Positions 54,601 to 63,989 are shown, counted from the stretch's first letter. The stretch is 64,000 nt of DNA from Trogon surrucura (GCA_020746105.1 CM036617.1:36051898-36115897), one strand, 5' to 3'. The notes: generated by a model from the letters alone, not told the origin. Program-made: numbers and translations.

Positions 54601-55865
54601 TTTATCTTCTTACTGTCAGCTGGCACTTCCTGCCTTGTTTTGACTTTAATTATCTGTGTTACGGTTGTCCAGCATTTTGTTGTTGTTGTTGGCTACAAAA
54701 TTGTGTAACTCTGTTTACTTAAAAGTAAACTTTTTGCAGCTGCTGAATGTAGTCTCTAGGATTTCTTAGTTTCCTTTATTTTTGTTACTGCAACGCTTAT
54801 ATCGGTAAGGAGGAGTCCATTTGCATTTTCAAATCCATGTTCCATTATCATCTCTGATTCATCAGACACACATATGTGTCTGTGTTCTCTGCTGCCCTAG
54901 AAGTCGTGAGAAAATTCTTAGTTAACCAACACCTTCTATTTTCAGATACACAGCACTTATATCCATCATCCTCTCACTATACGAGGAACTGGGACAAACT
55001 GGTAGTTGAAATCAAAGAAGAGGAGAAGAATGAGAAGTTAGAAGGAGATGCTGCTTTAAATAAACTCTTCCAGCAAATTTATTCAGATGGTACAGATGAA
55101 GTGAAACGTGCCATGAACAAGTCGTTTGTAAGTCTTCATTCTTTTTCGCTGAAGAAATATGTAACTTCTGCGTGCTGACACAATTTACTAAAGTTTGCAT
55201 AAATCGTCAAGCCTCCAGCTACCAAAACCTTGGGCCTGTAATGGATGGCAGCAGTTTAGTTGGAGATATTGGTGGGACAGATCTCACTGAAAGCTGTCAT
55301 GTTGTACCCTCATGGACAGAACTGAAATCCAAGGTTGTGCTTGGTCACTGGTCTCTTCGTTTCAATTGGTGTTATCTTTGAAATACAGTTTTTGGCTCAC
55401 AGAGAGCTTGAAGACTTGCCATGGGTGAAAAGATCGAATTCTTATTAATTGTTTGTGTCTAATTCCTTTTATTTGTCGTCTTTGTAGGCAAGAACGTGGC
55501 AGAGCCATCAAAAGCTTCTTGTTAATGAAGTAAAATCTCATTGTGTGCAGTGCTGTTAAAAGTACTGTTGGGCTGAGGTTTATGAAACGATGGCTTTGTC
55601 AAATTTCATTTTGTATGTACACAGAATTCCTGTGAAATTGCTACTGCATGAAGCTTGCGTTCTTCATGTTTCTTCAGAATTCGTTAATCTGCTTTAAGAA
55701 ATACGACTTTTATACTACTAGAATTCCTCTAGCAAACTAAACGAGCTTTCTCTCATCTTGCAGATGGAGTCTGGAGGCACAGTTCTGAGCACCAACTGGT
55801 CTGATGTTGGCAAAAGGAAGGTGGAAGTAAATCCTCCTGATGACATGGAATGGAAAAAATTCTAA
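27607..55865 (+). CDS. SUGT1: SUGT1, SGT1-type co-chaperone (complete, 13 coding exons)
   Basis: SUGT1 is a cytosolic/nuclear adaptor that links HSP90 to SKP1-containing ligases, kinetochore assembly and NLR immune receptors. Coding exons: 27607-27632, 27711-27756, 31285-31375, 32080-32149, 32489-32559, 37559-37612, 39210-39226, 40287-40321, 40951-41047, 41970-42077, 54027-54117, 54946-55127, 55764-55865. The sum is 990 nt with stop, or 329 aa, close to the 333-aa human short isoform. Residues about 10-115 form the TPR part ([14 protein letters not shown]). About 116-137 are a linker. About 138-225 are the HSP90-binding CS domain ([19 protein letters not shown]). About 240-329 are the SGS domain ([43 protein letters not shown]) ending DDMEWKKF. 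Every intron is GT-AG and all phases join. The start sits in a strong context (GCGCCATGG) inside a CpG island. The primate Alu-derived extra exon is absent. Confidence 0.97.
27711..27756 (+). CDS. SUGT1: SUGT1 exon 2
   Basis: The acceptor CGGCAG ends at 27710 and the donor GTGAGC starts at 27757. It encodes the completed Arg and [15 protein letters not shown], the start of the first TPR helix. Intron 1 is only 78 bp. Confidence 0.92.
28021..28042. repeat. (CAAAA)n microsatellite
   Basis: Four tandem CAAAA units just beyond the SUGT1 CpG island. Confidence 0.85.
28069..28170 (+). mobile_element. CR1 3'-end fragment in SUGT1 intron 2
   Basis: About 100 bp: GATCTCTAGAGGTCCCTTCC and CATTCCGTGATTCTGTGG, truncated to the last few codons of ORF2. 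Confidence 0.88.
28368..28542 (+). mobile_element. CR1 3'-end fragment (diverged) in SUGT1 intron 2
   Basis: GGAGGTGGTAGAGTCCATCA and GATCTTCCAAGGTCCCTTCC followed by GAGATTCTGGG. Older and of another subfamily than its neighbour 200 bp upstream. Confidence 0.8.
28670..28842 (+). mobile_element. tRNA-Ile/CR1-tailed SINE, nearly complete, in SUGT1 intron 2
   Basis: Head degraded but readable: TGTGGTGCTGAAACCCAAAG, then GGTCGCGGGTTCGATTCCC (B box). The tail is the same as in the copy at 26427, ending GCCATTCTATGATTCTG. The 5' D-arm part is diverged and its exact start is uncertain. Confidence 0.88.
29080..29104. repeat. (AAT)n plus A-run microsatellite
   Basis: Five AAT units followed by a run of A, in SUGT1 intron 2. 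Confidence 0.8.
31285..31375 (+). CDS. SUGT1: SUGT1 exon 3 (TPR)
   Basis: The acceptor TTATAG ends at 31284 after a T-rich tract, and the donor GTAACG starts at 31376. It encodes [20 protein letters not shown] then [10 protein letters not shown], first TPR repeat, and ends on the first base of an Asp codon. Confidence 0.95.
31376..32079 (+). other. SUGT1: SUGT1 intron 3
   Basis: A 704-bp intron. No repeat or other feature was recognised. Confidence 0.9.
32080..32149 (+). CDS. SUGT1: SUGT1 exon 4 (TPR)
   Basis: The acceptor CAACAG ends at 32079 and the donor GTACGT starts at 32150. It encodes [20 protein letters not shown] then LRKG, the best-conserved TPR segment of the family. Confidence 0.96.
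32150..32488 (+). other. SUGT1: SUGT1 intron 4
   Basis: A 339-bp intron. Nothing recognised. Confidence 0.9.
32489..32559 (+). CDS. SUGT1: SUGT1 exon 5 (TPR)
   Basis: The acceptor TGTCAG ends at 32488 and the donor GTAAGT starts at 32560. It encodes [20 protein letters not shown] then RLD and ends one base into the next codon. Confidence 0.95.
32560..37558 (+). other. SUGT1: SUGT1 intron 5
   Basis: A 5-kb intron with one minus-strand CR1 (33332-33760). The primate Alu-derived alternative exon sits at this position in human and is absent here. Otherwise nothing recognised. A mildly CpG-containing stretch lies at 35100-35280. Confidence 0.85.
33332..33760 (-). mobile_element. CR1 LINE 3' fragment in SUGT1 intron 5
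   Basis: Minus-strand copy. The left end is AATCATAGAATCCTAGAACG. The reverse frame 33607-33287 encodes [20 protein letters not shown] and [20 protein letters not shown]. The right part still shows the LSYEE-type segment. Confidence 0.92.
37559..37612 (+). CDS. SUGT1: SUGT1 exon 6 (end of TPR region)
   Basis: The acceptor TTCTAG ends at 37558 and the donor GTAAGA starts at 37613. It encodes [18 protein letters not shown]. The human counterpart reads ANFSVWIKRCQEAQN. The exon is 54 nt with matching phases at both ends, so it could be skipped in frame. Confidence 0.93.
37613..39209 (+). other. SUGT1: SUGT1 intron 6
   Basis: Holds the 29-nt A/T palindrome near its start. The rest is AT-rich without recognised features. 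Confidence 0.85.
37718..37746. repeat. Perfect A/T palindrome, 14-nt arms
   Basis: AGAA plus ten T, one spacer A, then ten A plus TTCT. It lies in SUGT1 intron 6, about 105 bp after the exon 6 donor, and could form a hairpin or cruciform. Confidence 0.85.
39210..39226 (+). CDS. SUGT1: SUGT1 exon 7, 17-nt microexon
   Basis: The acceptor CCACAG ends at 39209 and the donor GTAAGA starts at 39227. The exon is 17 nt and encodes ASQTEV, using one base from exon 6. It corresponds to the human GSESEV linker. It is needed to keep frame between exons 6 and 8, which supports it despite its size. Confidence 0.85.
39227..40286 (+). other. SUGT1: SUGT1 intron 7
   Basis: 1.06 kb with several T-runs (39649-39661, 39704-39723). 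Nothing else recognised. Confidence 0.85.
40287..40321 (+). CDS. SUGT1: SUGT1 exon 8 (linker)
   Basis: The acceptor AACTAG ends at 40286 and the donor GTAAGT starts at 40322. It encodes [11 protein letters not shown] plus two bases of Lys. The Gln/Pro-rich text differs from the human linker (WTHQSKIK), but it ends with the same KIK that joins the CS domain. Confidence 0.87.
40322..40950 (+). other. SUGT1: SUGT1 intron 8
   Basis: 629 bp with a long T-run at 40711-40728. Nothing else recognised. Confidence 0.88.
40951..41047 (+). CDS. SUGT1: SUGT1 exon 9 (CS domain)
   Basis: The acceptor TTAAAG ends at 40950 and the donor GTGATT starts at 41048. It encodes [20 protein letters not shown] then [13 protein letters not shown], the first strands of the HSP90-binding CS fold. 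Confidence 0.96.
41048..41969 (+). other. SUGT1: SUGT1 intron 9
   Basis: 922 bp without recognised features. Confidence 0.9.
41970..42077 (+). CDS. SUGT1: SUGT1 exon 10 (CS domain)
   Basis: The acceptor TAACAG ends at 41969 and the donor GTAAGC starts at 42078. It encodes [20 protein letters not shown] then [16 protein letters not shown]. The exon is 108 nt with phase 0 at both ends. Confidence 0.96.
42531..42535. repeat. Target-site duplication, left copy (GTTAG)
   Basis: The five bases directly before the LTR's TG are GTTAG. The same five follow its terminal CA at 43717. Confidence 0.85.
42536..43716 (+). mobile_element. Solo LTR of an avian ERV (ERVL-like) in SUGT1 intron 10
   Basis: 1181 bp starting TGTGGTGGGTTGACCCTGGC and ending AACCAAAACA, flanked exactly by the 5-bp direct repeat GTTAG (42531-42535 and 43717-43721). 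TG...CA ends plus a 5-bp duplication fit class III (ERVL-type) elements, and the opening text is the one I know from avian ERVL LTRs. The inside is GC- and CpG-rich, with short degenerate internal repeats (CACGGGCTACAG twice, GCTCCAGCGTG twice). No gag/pol sequence or second LTR was found, so it is a recombined solo LTR. The long frames inside (for example 42875-43780) are chance openings in GC-rich DNA. Confidence 0.9.
43717..43721. repeat. Target-site duplication, right copy (GTTAG)
   Basis: Matches the left copy at 42531-42535 exactly, which fixes both LTR ends. Confidence 0.85.
48081..48236 (-). mobile_element. tRNA-Ile/CR1-tailed SINE, full length, in SUGT1 intron 10
   Basis: The minus strand from 48236 reads a tRNA-Ile-like head. 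It has GGCTGGCTAGCTCA (A box), the anticodon-arm text GTGGTGCTGATAACACC with anticodon GAT, and GGTCGCGGGTTCGATCCCCG (B box). A tail follows with TTGCCTGATCTAGCTGAGAG and a CR1-like end. The acceptor stem no longer pairs (GGCTGGC against TGGGTCC), so this is a SINE and not a working tRNA gene. From memory it resembles the zebra finch TguSINE1 family. Confidence 0.9.
49716..50622 (+). mobile_element. CR1 LINE 3' part with long open frame in SUGT1 intron 10
   Basis: The open frame runs through the element to a stop at 50538-50540. It encodes [51 protein letters not shown] and the same C-terminus as the copy at window start. The reverse transcriptase catalytic motif reads FADN instead of FADD, so this copy would be catalytically dead even if longer. 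The 3' end GATGTTCTGTGGTTCTGTGA is at about 50601-50622. Confidence 0.94.
50640..50775 (+). mobile_element. Older CR1 fragment abutting the previous copy
   Basis: Encodes [16 protein letters not shown], then a degraded RVEADEK and GTSYKERLR, matching the internal ORF2 segment [15 protein letters not shown]...YEERL. It lacks a CR1 3' tail, so it is a fragment truncated at both ends. Confidence 0.75.
54027..54117 (+). CDS. SUGT1: SUGT1 exon 11 (end of CS domain)
   Basis: The acceptor TTGTAG ends at 54026. The donor CAG|GTTTGT at 54118 is a weaker-than-usual site. It encodes [20 protein letters not shown] then [10 protein letters not shown], closing the CS domain and entering the spacer to SGS. 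Confidence 0.95.
54118..54945 (+). other. SUGT1: SUGT1 intron 11
   Basis: 828 bp with a short (TTG)n run near 54679. Nothing else recognised. Confidence 0.88.
54946..55127 (+). CDS. SUGT1: SUGT1 exon 12 (SGS domain)
   Basis: The acceptor TTTCAG ends at 54945 and the donor GTAAGT starts at 55128. It encodes [40 protein letters not shown] and [17 protein letters not shown], the acidic/basic core of the SGS domain. Confidence 0.96.
55128..55763 (+). other. SUGT1: SUGT1 intron 12
   Basis: 636 bp without recognised features. Confidence 0.9.
55764..55865 (+). CDS. SUGT1: SUGT1 exon 13, terminal coding exon
   Basis: The acceptor TTGCAG ends at 55763 and the TAA stop is at 55863-55865. It encodes [20 protein letters not shown] then [13 protein letters not shown]. 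The final residue is Phe where the human protein has Tyr. Confidence 0.96.
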   Translation: MESGGTVLSTNWSDVGKRKVEVNPPDDMEWKKF

Positions 55866-56197
55866 TCACGTTTTTAATCTTTTACCATCTCTGTGTTGCC
55901 ATAGTCATGTACTGACCATTGTGTATGGACATAGCGTTCTTGGATTCAAAAGCACTGAATGTTCCCTTGGAAACAGGAATTGTCTTTACATTTTGCGTGC
56001 TTTAGAAATCCCTTCATCCGCAGATGTTAAAGATATACTCAAGATTGGAACCCTGTTTTCATCATCTCTGTGAAATTTTTGGAAATTGAGTCCATCGGTC
56101 TAAATTTTTTACCACCTTTATCAGCTCTGCTCTTCGGGGATAGGGTTTTCTCTAATTGCTGGTCAGGATTATTGCCTTACACCTGGTATTTCTGTTC

Positions 56198-56203
56198 AAT
56201 AAA
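56198..56203 (+). promoter_or_regulatory. SUGT1: Candidate proximal poly(A) signal of SUGT1
   Basis: AATAAA about 330 nt after the stop, in TTCAATAAATACC. Downstream T/G-rich sequence could serve as the cleavage-factor site. Confidence 0.5.
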
Positions 56204-56284
56204 TACCTTATTAGATCTTGGCAACTTTGAGTAAAAACACTTTTCAACACCAGTGTTAAAATTGTTTGCCCTTTAACTCTGCTA

Positions 56285-56290
56285 AATAAA
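56285..56290 (+). promoter_or_regulatory. SUGT1: Candidate distal poly(A) signal of SUGT1
   Basis: AATAAA in GCTAAATAAAACTG, followed by a T-rich stretch. It is the last signal before intergenic sequence. Confidence 0.5.
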
Positions 56291-59200
56291 ACTGTAAATA
56301 TAACTTTTTCTATACGGAAGCTGCTTCATTTAATTTTTAGTCATTTTGGTTTTCGATGCGGGAATCACTTAAGGCGTATCGATAAGGATGGGAATATGGT
56401 GCTTAAAAAAAAGAAAAAGCTGGTGCATATAGGAGCAAAATGTTCATTCAGTGAAGAGGAGATTGCCATTCTTGATGCAGACCCAAAATTTCTGCTTTGG
56501 GAGTCCTTCCACCTGGGTCATAACTGCAGCCATATGTGATGACAGGGACAAAGTCAGTTGGGGGTTGGAAAGTTCTACAGAAAAGTGGATCCTCTGTCTG
56601 CCTTCTGTATTCAGAAAAGAAGGATCTACTGCAAATTGCCTGAAGTTGGGAATTTGGAGATAACTGAACTTTCTGGCATTCTAGAGAAACCACAAATTGC
56701 AAGTACTGGCCGCCCCCTGAAAACCACTTCATTCCTTGCTGACCGTCGGATGCTGCTTTGAGTTTGCCACTTTTTCTTGCGTTCGTGCTTGTGTAGGTTT
56801 CTCCAGATTGTTCTGTGTGTCTTCTTTGTATTTGATATGTTATTTTACTACAGTGAGAACTGGATGAACTTGGCAAAATACAGAACTATTACAACAGGTA
56901 TTCTAATAAGACTAGTAAAGTCTGTAGCTGTTGCAGTAGCAAACATAGGTAAAAGGTGGGTGAAAACTAAGGAGGAGGAGGAAAGGATGCATTCTGTTCC
57001 TTCTGAGGACTAGGAATTTAGGTTTTGCAGTGATGCTGGGAAGGTGCAGTGGGTTTTTTCCTACTATTGTTACCATACCTTTGCAGTAGATAGACTTTAA
57101 AAATCTCACAAATCTTAAAAACTTGGTTTTGGGTGGATGCTGTAGCTGTGAACTTCAGATTGCCGTGCTGTACAGCTGTAGGCTATGATTGCAGTCTTGA
57201 CACCACTGCAGTTTCTTGACTCGCTCAGGTCATGATTACCCTGTAGTGCAAGCTCTGGGCAGGAATTGCCTTTTGAATCACTTGTAGCTTCAAAATGGAT
57301 TCATATTTTCCAAAACTCAGATGTGATGACCTTCAGAACTGAATGTTATCCTGGTCTTCGAATACAACAAAGGGAGATGGATTGAATTTAGGAAGGGTTT
57401 TGAGTGTGCCTCACCTCTAGACCGTTACTGAGCACTGTCTGCTTCTGGGAAGAGTTTCTCTGGCATATTTCAGCTTCAGTGGGGAATTTCTTGCCCTTCA
57501 GAGAATTCTGAGTAGCTAGTTGCTCCATATCTAGAGCATTTGCCATCCATATGGGATGCTAACATTGAAGCTGACTTGATTTGGAACAGCGACTGGAACT
57601 CAATCCGCCTGGGTAAGTGCTTTGCTGCTCTTTATTTATGCTCTGAAAGGCATTTCTTCCTTTCTAATGTAGAAGGAAGACAAATGTCGGAGCGCTTCGC
57701 TTTGTCCTAAAATTGAGTTCTTGTCTCCTGGCCAGCCTTGCTTTATAAATGTCATTCGGAGCACTTAACAGCGCTTAGCAAAGACTTGCTGTGGGAAAAA
57801 CTTAGATAAAAATCTCTTAAATAGAAATGAAAAAGTAATTTGAGGATGTTTTCTGCCAATCGGGTTGTTCTTACTGACTTGAAGAGAACAGAGTAGGTGT
57901 TCCTCTGTCTACTTTCACTTAGAGAAAAACCATGGGAGTATCTCGTCAGATAAGCACAATGTATTCCTGTATTAAGTGGGTACCGTTTCACTGCTCTGGG
58001 ATTCAATTCGCGTAGCTTAAGGCAAAAAGTAGAATAAAATGCGTTGCTGCTTATGTGCTCTTGAGGCACATGTAATGCAAATATAATGCTTTAGCTTCAG
58101 GCTAAAACTTGTAGCAATCAAGTGGCAGACCTCCCTGTCCATCTCAATCCTGTAAGTCAAGTTTGCAGGTCTAAACACAATTCTGGCACGTTTCTGAGCG
58201 CAGACAGATAATCTGTGTTTGTTCCACCTGAGAGTTTGGCTGAACCCAATAGTGGCAGCTCTTCTTGCCTTACTGGGAACAGGGGTGCGAGGGGTGGGGT
58301 GTGTTGTTTTTTTTCTGGTAAAGAGGGTGATGGATTAAAGCAGTAGGCAAAATTTCCATATAAAGTTGGGGGGAAGGCGCTTCGTGAACTTTTTGAACGC
58401 TGTATGCTTTGTTCTTGACAAAACACACTCGCAGAAGGTTGGAGAAGCCCTCGGTCAAGAGAAAAACAGCCCGAAGCTTGGAAGTTCAGTAGAGGAGGTG
58501 AAGGTACCAGTGACAAAAGGAATTTTCTTCAGGACTAGAGGGGGTGAGTGGAATTTGTTGTGGCGCTGGCAACGAGTTGGCTGGGGACAGAGAACTGCCT
58601 GCACAGACAGTGTGGGTGATCGTCTGTGTTCAGACGTCTCTGGAGTGGATTTTTTTGATTGTTTTTTTTCGTCTGGTTGTTTTCCCAAGCCTTTTGGACA
58701 CCCGTGGATCATACTGTGGAGAAGACCCAGGCAGTTTCACCTCAGGGCTCTGATCTGTAGTCCTGTTGCAAATACAGGAACGGGACAGCAAGGGGTAACA
58801 GGAGCTTTCCCGTTTAACACTGCAGATGGGATTACTCTGCTGCTGTTCTGTGGGTCATGGAAAATGCCCGACTGCCGTATCTAAAGGCTGCCTCCCTCAC
58901 CTTCAGTAGACACGCAGCGCTTGTAAAAAATGAGCTCAGCCTCTTGGAAGCAGAAGATGGTGGTGCTCCTTGTTGAGAGGTGGGGTCCACTCTGATGTGT
59001 CAATCAACAGTCTGTTCTTTGCCAGCTGCCGTTTTATGCTTCTGCGCATCTTTTTTTGGTTGGTTTGTTTTGTTTGAGTTTTTGTCACTGCATGGAACAA
59101 GGGGTTAGTCTGTTCTTCACTGACGCTTTCTTGGAATCCGTTTGTGTTTCAGTAGGGGTGAAGTGTTACGTGGGAGGCAGAAGACAGATCCTCCCCCACT

Positions 59201-60004
59201 TCCACACCTCCCAGCTTTTTACTTTCTCAGTGTAGATACAGATAAAAGTGGAGGATGATTCCCATATCAGAAAGGACAAAGAGGGAAACTCAGATTCATT
59301 GCTTGTAAATAGGGAGGAAGAGGGCTGATGGTGCAGAAGAGAGACGACTCCTGCCTTCCCATGACTGGCTTTCAGTCTTTTTAACTCCGTGGCTTTGTTG
59401 CTTGTTTTCCATCTCTTTTCCTCCAACCTCATTTTATCCCCTTTCTCTGCTTTAATTTGACCTGCTACACAATCACACGGGTAATGAAGTTTTAAGGACA
59501 ATAGAATTACAGTGCTTTGACTTAACATCCACCCACCATTGGTGGGAAACATCGTCTGTGACAAGTTCATCTCTCTTTCTTTCCTCCTCCACTAAACTTT
59601 GGCCAAAGGAAGGTTTTCATCTGCTTTCTTCCAGCAAGGAACATCTCCCATTCCCATCCCCCAGATGCAGACACGTCGTAACTTTGCTAGTGTGCAAAGC
59701 ATTATTTTTGTAGGGGCAGTGGAAAACTTCTCTTCAACATTGATAATAAATGTTGCGCAGTAGTGAACAGGACCAGTGTGGAGAGTTAAGAGCTGTGGTC
59801 TGAACCACCACTGCAGGGAATATTGCTCTATCTTTTCATACCATTGGGTCATTGGTTTTATTGTCAGTCCTGTGTTGTCTCAGAACATTTCCTTCAAAAA
59901 TTAGATGTCGCACTTAAATGAGATTTTCCAACCTTGCTGCAGCAAGAGATCTTTTTTTTAGTCTTCGAATACAATATATAGGTAAATGTTATAAATATGC
60001 ATGA

Positions 60005-60770
60005 CTCAGAGAATCGTGTAATTTCCAGAGTTGGAAGAGACCCCTAGAGATCATCTAGTCCAACTCCCCTGCTAAAGCAGGATCACCTAGAGCACATCAC
60101 ACAGGTGCGTGTCCAGGTGGGTTTTGGAAAGTCTCCAAAGACAGAGACTCCACAACCTCCCTGGGCAGCCTGTCCCAGTGCTCTGTCACCCTCACAGTAA
60201 CAAAGTTCTTCCTCATATTTAGATGAAATTTCCTGTGTTCCATCTTGTGCCCGTTGCCCCTTGTCCTGTCACTTGACACTACTGAAAGGAGTCTGGCTTC
60301 ATCCTCCCTACACCCAATCTTTAGATATTTATAGACATTGACAAGGTCTTCTCTGAGCCTTTTCCAGGCTAAGGAGTCCCAGCTCTCTCAACCTTTCCTC
60401 GTTAAGAGAGATGTTCCAGTCCCCAAATCATCTTTGCTGCCCTCCACTGGACTCTCTCCAGCAGTTCCCTGTCTCTCTTGACCTGGGGAGCCCAGAACTG
60501 GGCACAGTATTTCAGATGTGGACTCAGAGGGCAGAATAGAGGGGGAGGATGACCTCCCTCAACCTGCTTGACACACTCTTCTTAATGCAGCCCAGGATAC
60601 CATTGGCCTTGGCAACAAGGGGACACTGCTGGCTCATCGCTAACTTGCTGTCTACCAGGACTTCAAGATCCTTCTCCTCAGGGCTGCTTTCTAGAACGTC
60701 TGCCTCTAACCTATACTGGTGCATGGGGCTGTTCCTCCCCAGGTGCAGGACTCTACATTTGCCCTTGTTC
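60005..60770 (-). mobile_element. CR1 LINE 3' fragment between SUGT1 and CNMD
   Basis: Minus-strand copy with left end TCAGAGAATCGTGTAATTTC and GATCATCTAGTCCAACTCCC. Reverse frames keep [35 protein letters not shown] and [20 protein letters not shown], separated by frameshifts. The 5' truncation is in the NKGKC segment at 60770. Confidence 0.92.
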
Positions 60771-61045
60771 ATAGAATCACAGAATTGTTGAGGCTGGAAA
60801 AGACCTCTGAGATCATCAAGTCCAGCCTATGACCCAACACTATCGCAAGGGCTAGACCATGGCACTAAGTGCCACATCCAGCCTCTCCTTACATGCCTCC
60901 AGGGACGGTGACTCCACCACTTCCCTGGGCAGTGCATTCCAACGCCTGAGCACCCTCTCTGTGAGAAAGTGCTTCCTGAGATCCAACCTAAACCTCCCCT
61001 GACGCAGTTTCAGACCGTGCCCTCTGGAACCTTGTTGAACCTCAT
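60771..61045 (-). mobile_element. CR1 3' fragment of a second subfamily, abutting the previous copy
   Basis: CATAGAATCACAGAATTGTT at the left, then GATCATCAAGTCCAGCCTAT and AGTGCTTCCTGAGATCCAAC, nearly the same text as the copy at 19634. Its 3' end touches the 5' truncation point of the neighbouring CR1. Confidence 0.9.
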
Positions 61046-62694
61046 TAGGTTCCTCTCTGCCCAGTGAGGTTCACTGGAAAACGTTTTGTTGTGTATCCTT
61101 TGGAAATGGCCACATTATGCCCTCTGTGTTGTATCTGGGCAGCAGTGCAGTTCTGGCAATTGTGCCAGTCACAGACCAGGTCATAAGCAGTTTATCTGCT
61201 TCTCTTAACGATCACCAGGGCTTTCCTGGCAGGGTGTGTTGCAGAAGAGTTCTCAAAGGGCACGTGCTGTACGTGACAGTTTAACCCATCCATGAGTGGG
61301 ATCCTTTTTTACTTCTTCTAATGCCAATAGAAAACAACTGATACAAGCCTTTTGTTTAGAAAGAGTGGATTTTGTCAAGAACATTTGGACACAGAAATTG
61401 CCTACAAGATAGGTTTTTCTTTTGTCTTCAGAAGGAGAATAGTTTGTGGGGTTTTTTTACTGAGGAGGGACAGGGAGAAGCAGGACACGGGTTGCCTCAA
61501 GATGACCTTAGACACAAGAGTCAGCAACAGTCTAGTTCATACATAGAGTCACATTTCCTTCTCTTTGCTTTCAGTGTTTCACTTGCTGATCCTCATGTTT
61601 CCCTCTCCATACAGTTCTTGAACTTATATATATATAAAGGTACAGTTACACTTTCTACATTGAAAAAAGCACAGAAAGTGATTGCCATTTTCAATGTATT
61701 TATTTAATCTGCAGAAAAAAAAAAAAAGGAAAACCAACTTTTCTAAGCATATGAATGACGTACTTCTAAAACAACATAATAATGAAGGTCATTTTCATTT
61801 TAAAAAGCAGAAACTCAAATGTAACAGGCCTTGAAATCCCACTTTAAGAAGTTTTTAATTTAAATATTTCAAAGCGAGTCTGTTCTTCAGATTAAGGGAA
61901 GGTGAAGCTTACATTTAAAAAAGCTACAATAGAACAAAATACTGAATTCTATTCTCATCTTATTCTCATTTAACACTTTGCTTTTTAGATATGCGGTTTA
62001 GCATTCCGCATGAGGTTGTCTTTATTTTCTTTAAGCCACGATTATGTCAAACTAATTCCTCTTTTCACTGTGTCACGCAGTGTTAATAACATTACTAGGC
62101 TTGCAACATCTCAAGAGCTGTTTGGACGCACAAATGAACACCCCAGAAAGTGAACTTGAAGAAAAATTGGGCCATTCTGTTCATGAAGTCCATGCAGATG
62201 GCTCCATAAACTCAATGGTAAGGTTCAAGATGCATAATACGAATGAAGGCAGTGTAATACCTCTATCTTTGTTTTTCAAAGCTAGGAATCCCAAGTCATC
62301 CCATTTTTGTGAGTGTTTTAGCTTAGTCTCTTCCTTAGAGATTTAATATGTAATAGGATCAACCCCAATAATTGCAGAGTTTGCCTAAGCCAAAAGGGTG
62401 TATGCGGTTAGAAACCCCTTTTTTTTTTTTTTTTTCCCTCCTTACTTTTTTATTCTCCTTACTGGTAAGCAGTTTCTGTTGCAGGAGCGGAGGGGTTAGC
62501 TTCAGTGAAGCCAAGGGAGCTAGCATGAATGGTTGCTATCCATGTGGAATAAAGAGGGGTTGTAATCTTGTGTCAGAAGTGTCTAGTTCAAGGATTTATA
62601 AATACAGTGGCTGTTGTAGATTCTGAAGGGTCTTGAGACTCCTTGGTCTGCAACTGCATGTAAATACTTTTGCCATAGTAGCTGGCGAGCAGAT

Positions 62695-62890
62695 ACTTGT
62701 TAGACACTACGGCGGTATCGTGGATACAAGATTCTCGACGCCGGCGCTTCTTTGATGTTGGGGCGCGCGAAGGGTTTTGATTCCGCGGGCCGCGCGCGGT
62801 CCCTTCCGCAGCCGCCTTTCCTGCCGTTTGTTTCCGATTTAGCACAACGTGCGCTCTCCCGCGTCCCCTGGAGCAGCTCTGTGGGAAAGG
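62695..62890. promoter_or_regulatory. Isolated CpG-dense patch between SUGT1 and CNMD
   Basis: Counting by eye gives about two dozen CpG in roughly 170 bp (clusters GGGCGCGCGA and CCGCGGGCCGCGCGCGGT), flanked on both sides by AT-rich DNA. No known repeat ends are visible. It could be the promoter or first exon of an unannotated transcript. A donor-like AAGGTATG follows at 62887 on the + strand. The call is by composition only. Confidence 0.45.
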
Positions 62891-63306
62891 TATGCTCTAA
62901 TTGGTTTATAACCATTCATAATGACCTGGCAACTCGGTATGAATAGCAGCGGGGAGCAACTTAACTTGTGATTTATTTAAGCAAGCTACGTGGATGAAAG
63001 GTACTCCCGAGCGTACAAGTCGAGCTAGTCGCCTAATTGGATGTAAATTCTCACATGTAGCTCAGAAGGAGAGGGTTTGGTTACGAAAGGCTGAATTGGG
63101 ATTGATGAGCAAGCTTTCTGGACTCCTAAACCGGCTTGCGAGCAGATTTTAATAGTGTCTTTTTTGGGGATGTCTTAGCTTTTGAATTCAGTACGTGTTC
63201 GCATACCCTTGTCATTTGTAAAGCTAGTGGAGTATTAGCTCAAGATGTTTGTTTACAGTCAGAATGTCTGACCTTGCCTTTGGTGCAGTAACAACATGCT
63301 TTGATT

Positions 63307-63312
63307 TTTATT
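63307..63312 (-). promoter_or_regulatory. CNMD: Candidate poly(A) signal of CNMD
   Basis: AATAAA on the minus strand about 110 nt after the CNMD stop. Other minus-strand signals lie at 62977-62972 and 61704-61699, so a longer 3' UTR is possible. Confidence 0.4.
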
Positions 63313-63422
63313 TTTTTTAAAAAAAGCCGGGATAGGTACTGCTGCTGTGGTTGTAGTCTTTTACCAGTTTGTCGGCACTGTGTTCCTGCTTATGTTGTCA
63401 AGGCTCTGATTGCTTTTTTTCC

Positions 63423-63989
<567 letters not shown>

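Larger units (their letters stand above)
55866..56310 (+). other. SUGT1: SUGT1 3' UTR (inferred extent)
   Basis: This is AT-rich sequence after the stop with two AATAAA signals, at 56198-56203 and 56285-56290. The second is taken as the distal end. No repeats were recognised. Confidence 0.65.
56311..63290. other. SUGT1-CNMD intergenic region
   Basis: 7 kb between convergent genes. It holds the two abutting CR1 copies (60005-61045), the CpG-dense patch (62695-62890) and a TA run at 61626-61637. Open frames of 100-170 codons at 56448-56876, 58366-58884 and 59166-59570 show no recognisable protein. Part of its right end may be CNMD 3' UTR. Confidence 0.7.

Noticed and set aside
56448..56876. 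142-codon minus-strand frame after SUGT1
   Set aside because: No recognisable domain, overlapping open frames on the other strand, no CpG island or splice structure; treated as chance.
58366..58884. 172-codon frame in the intergenic region
   Set aside because: No domain, with low-complexity T/G-rich parts and no promoter or poly(A) context; treated as chance.
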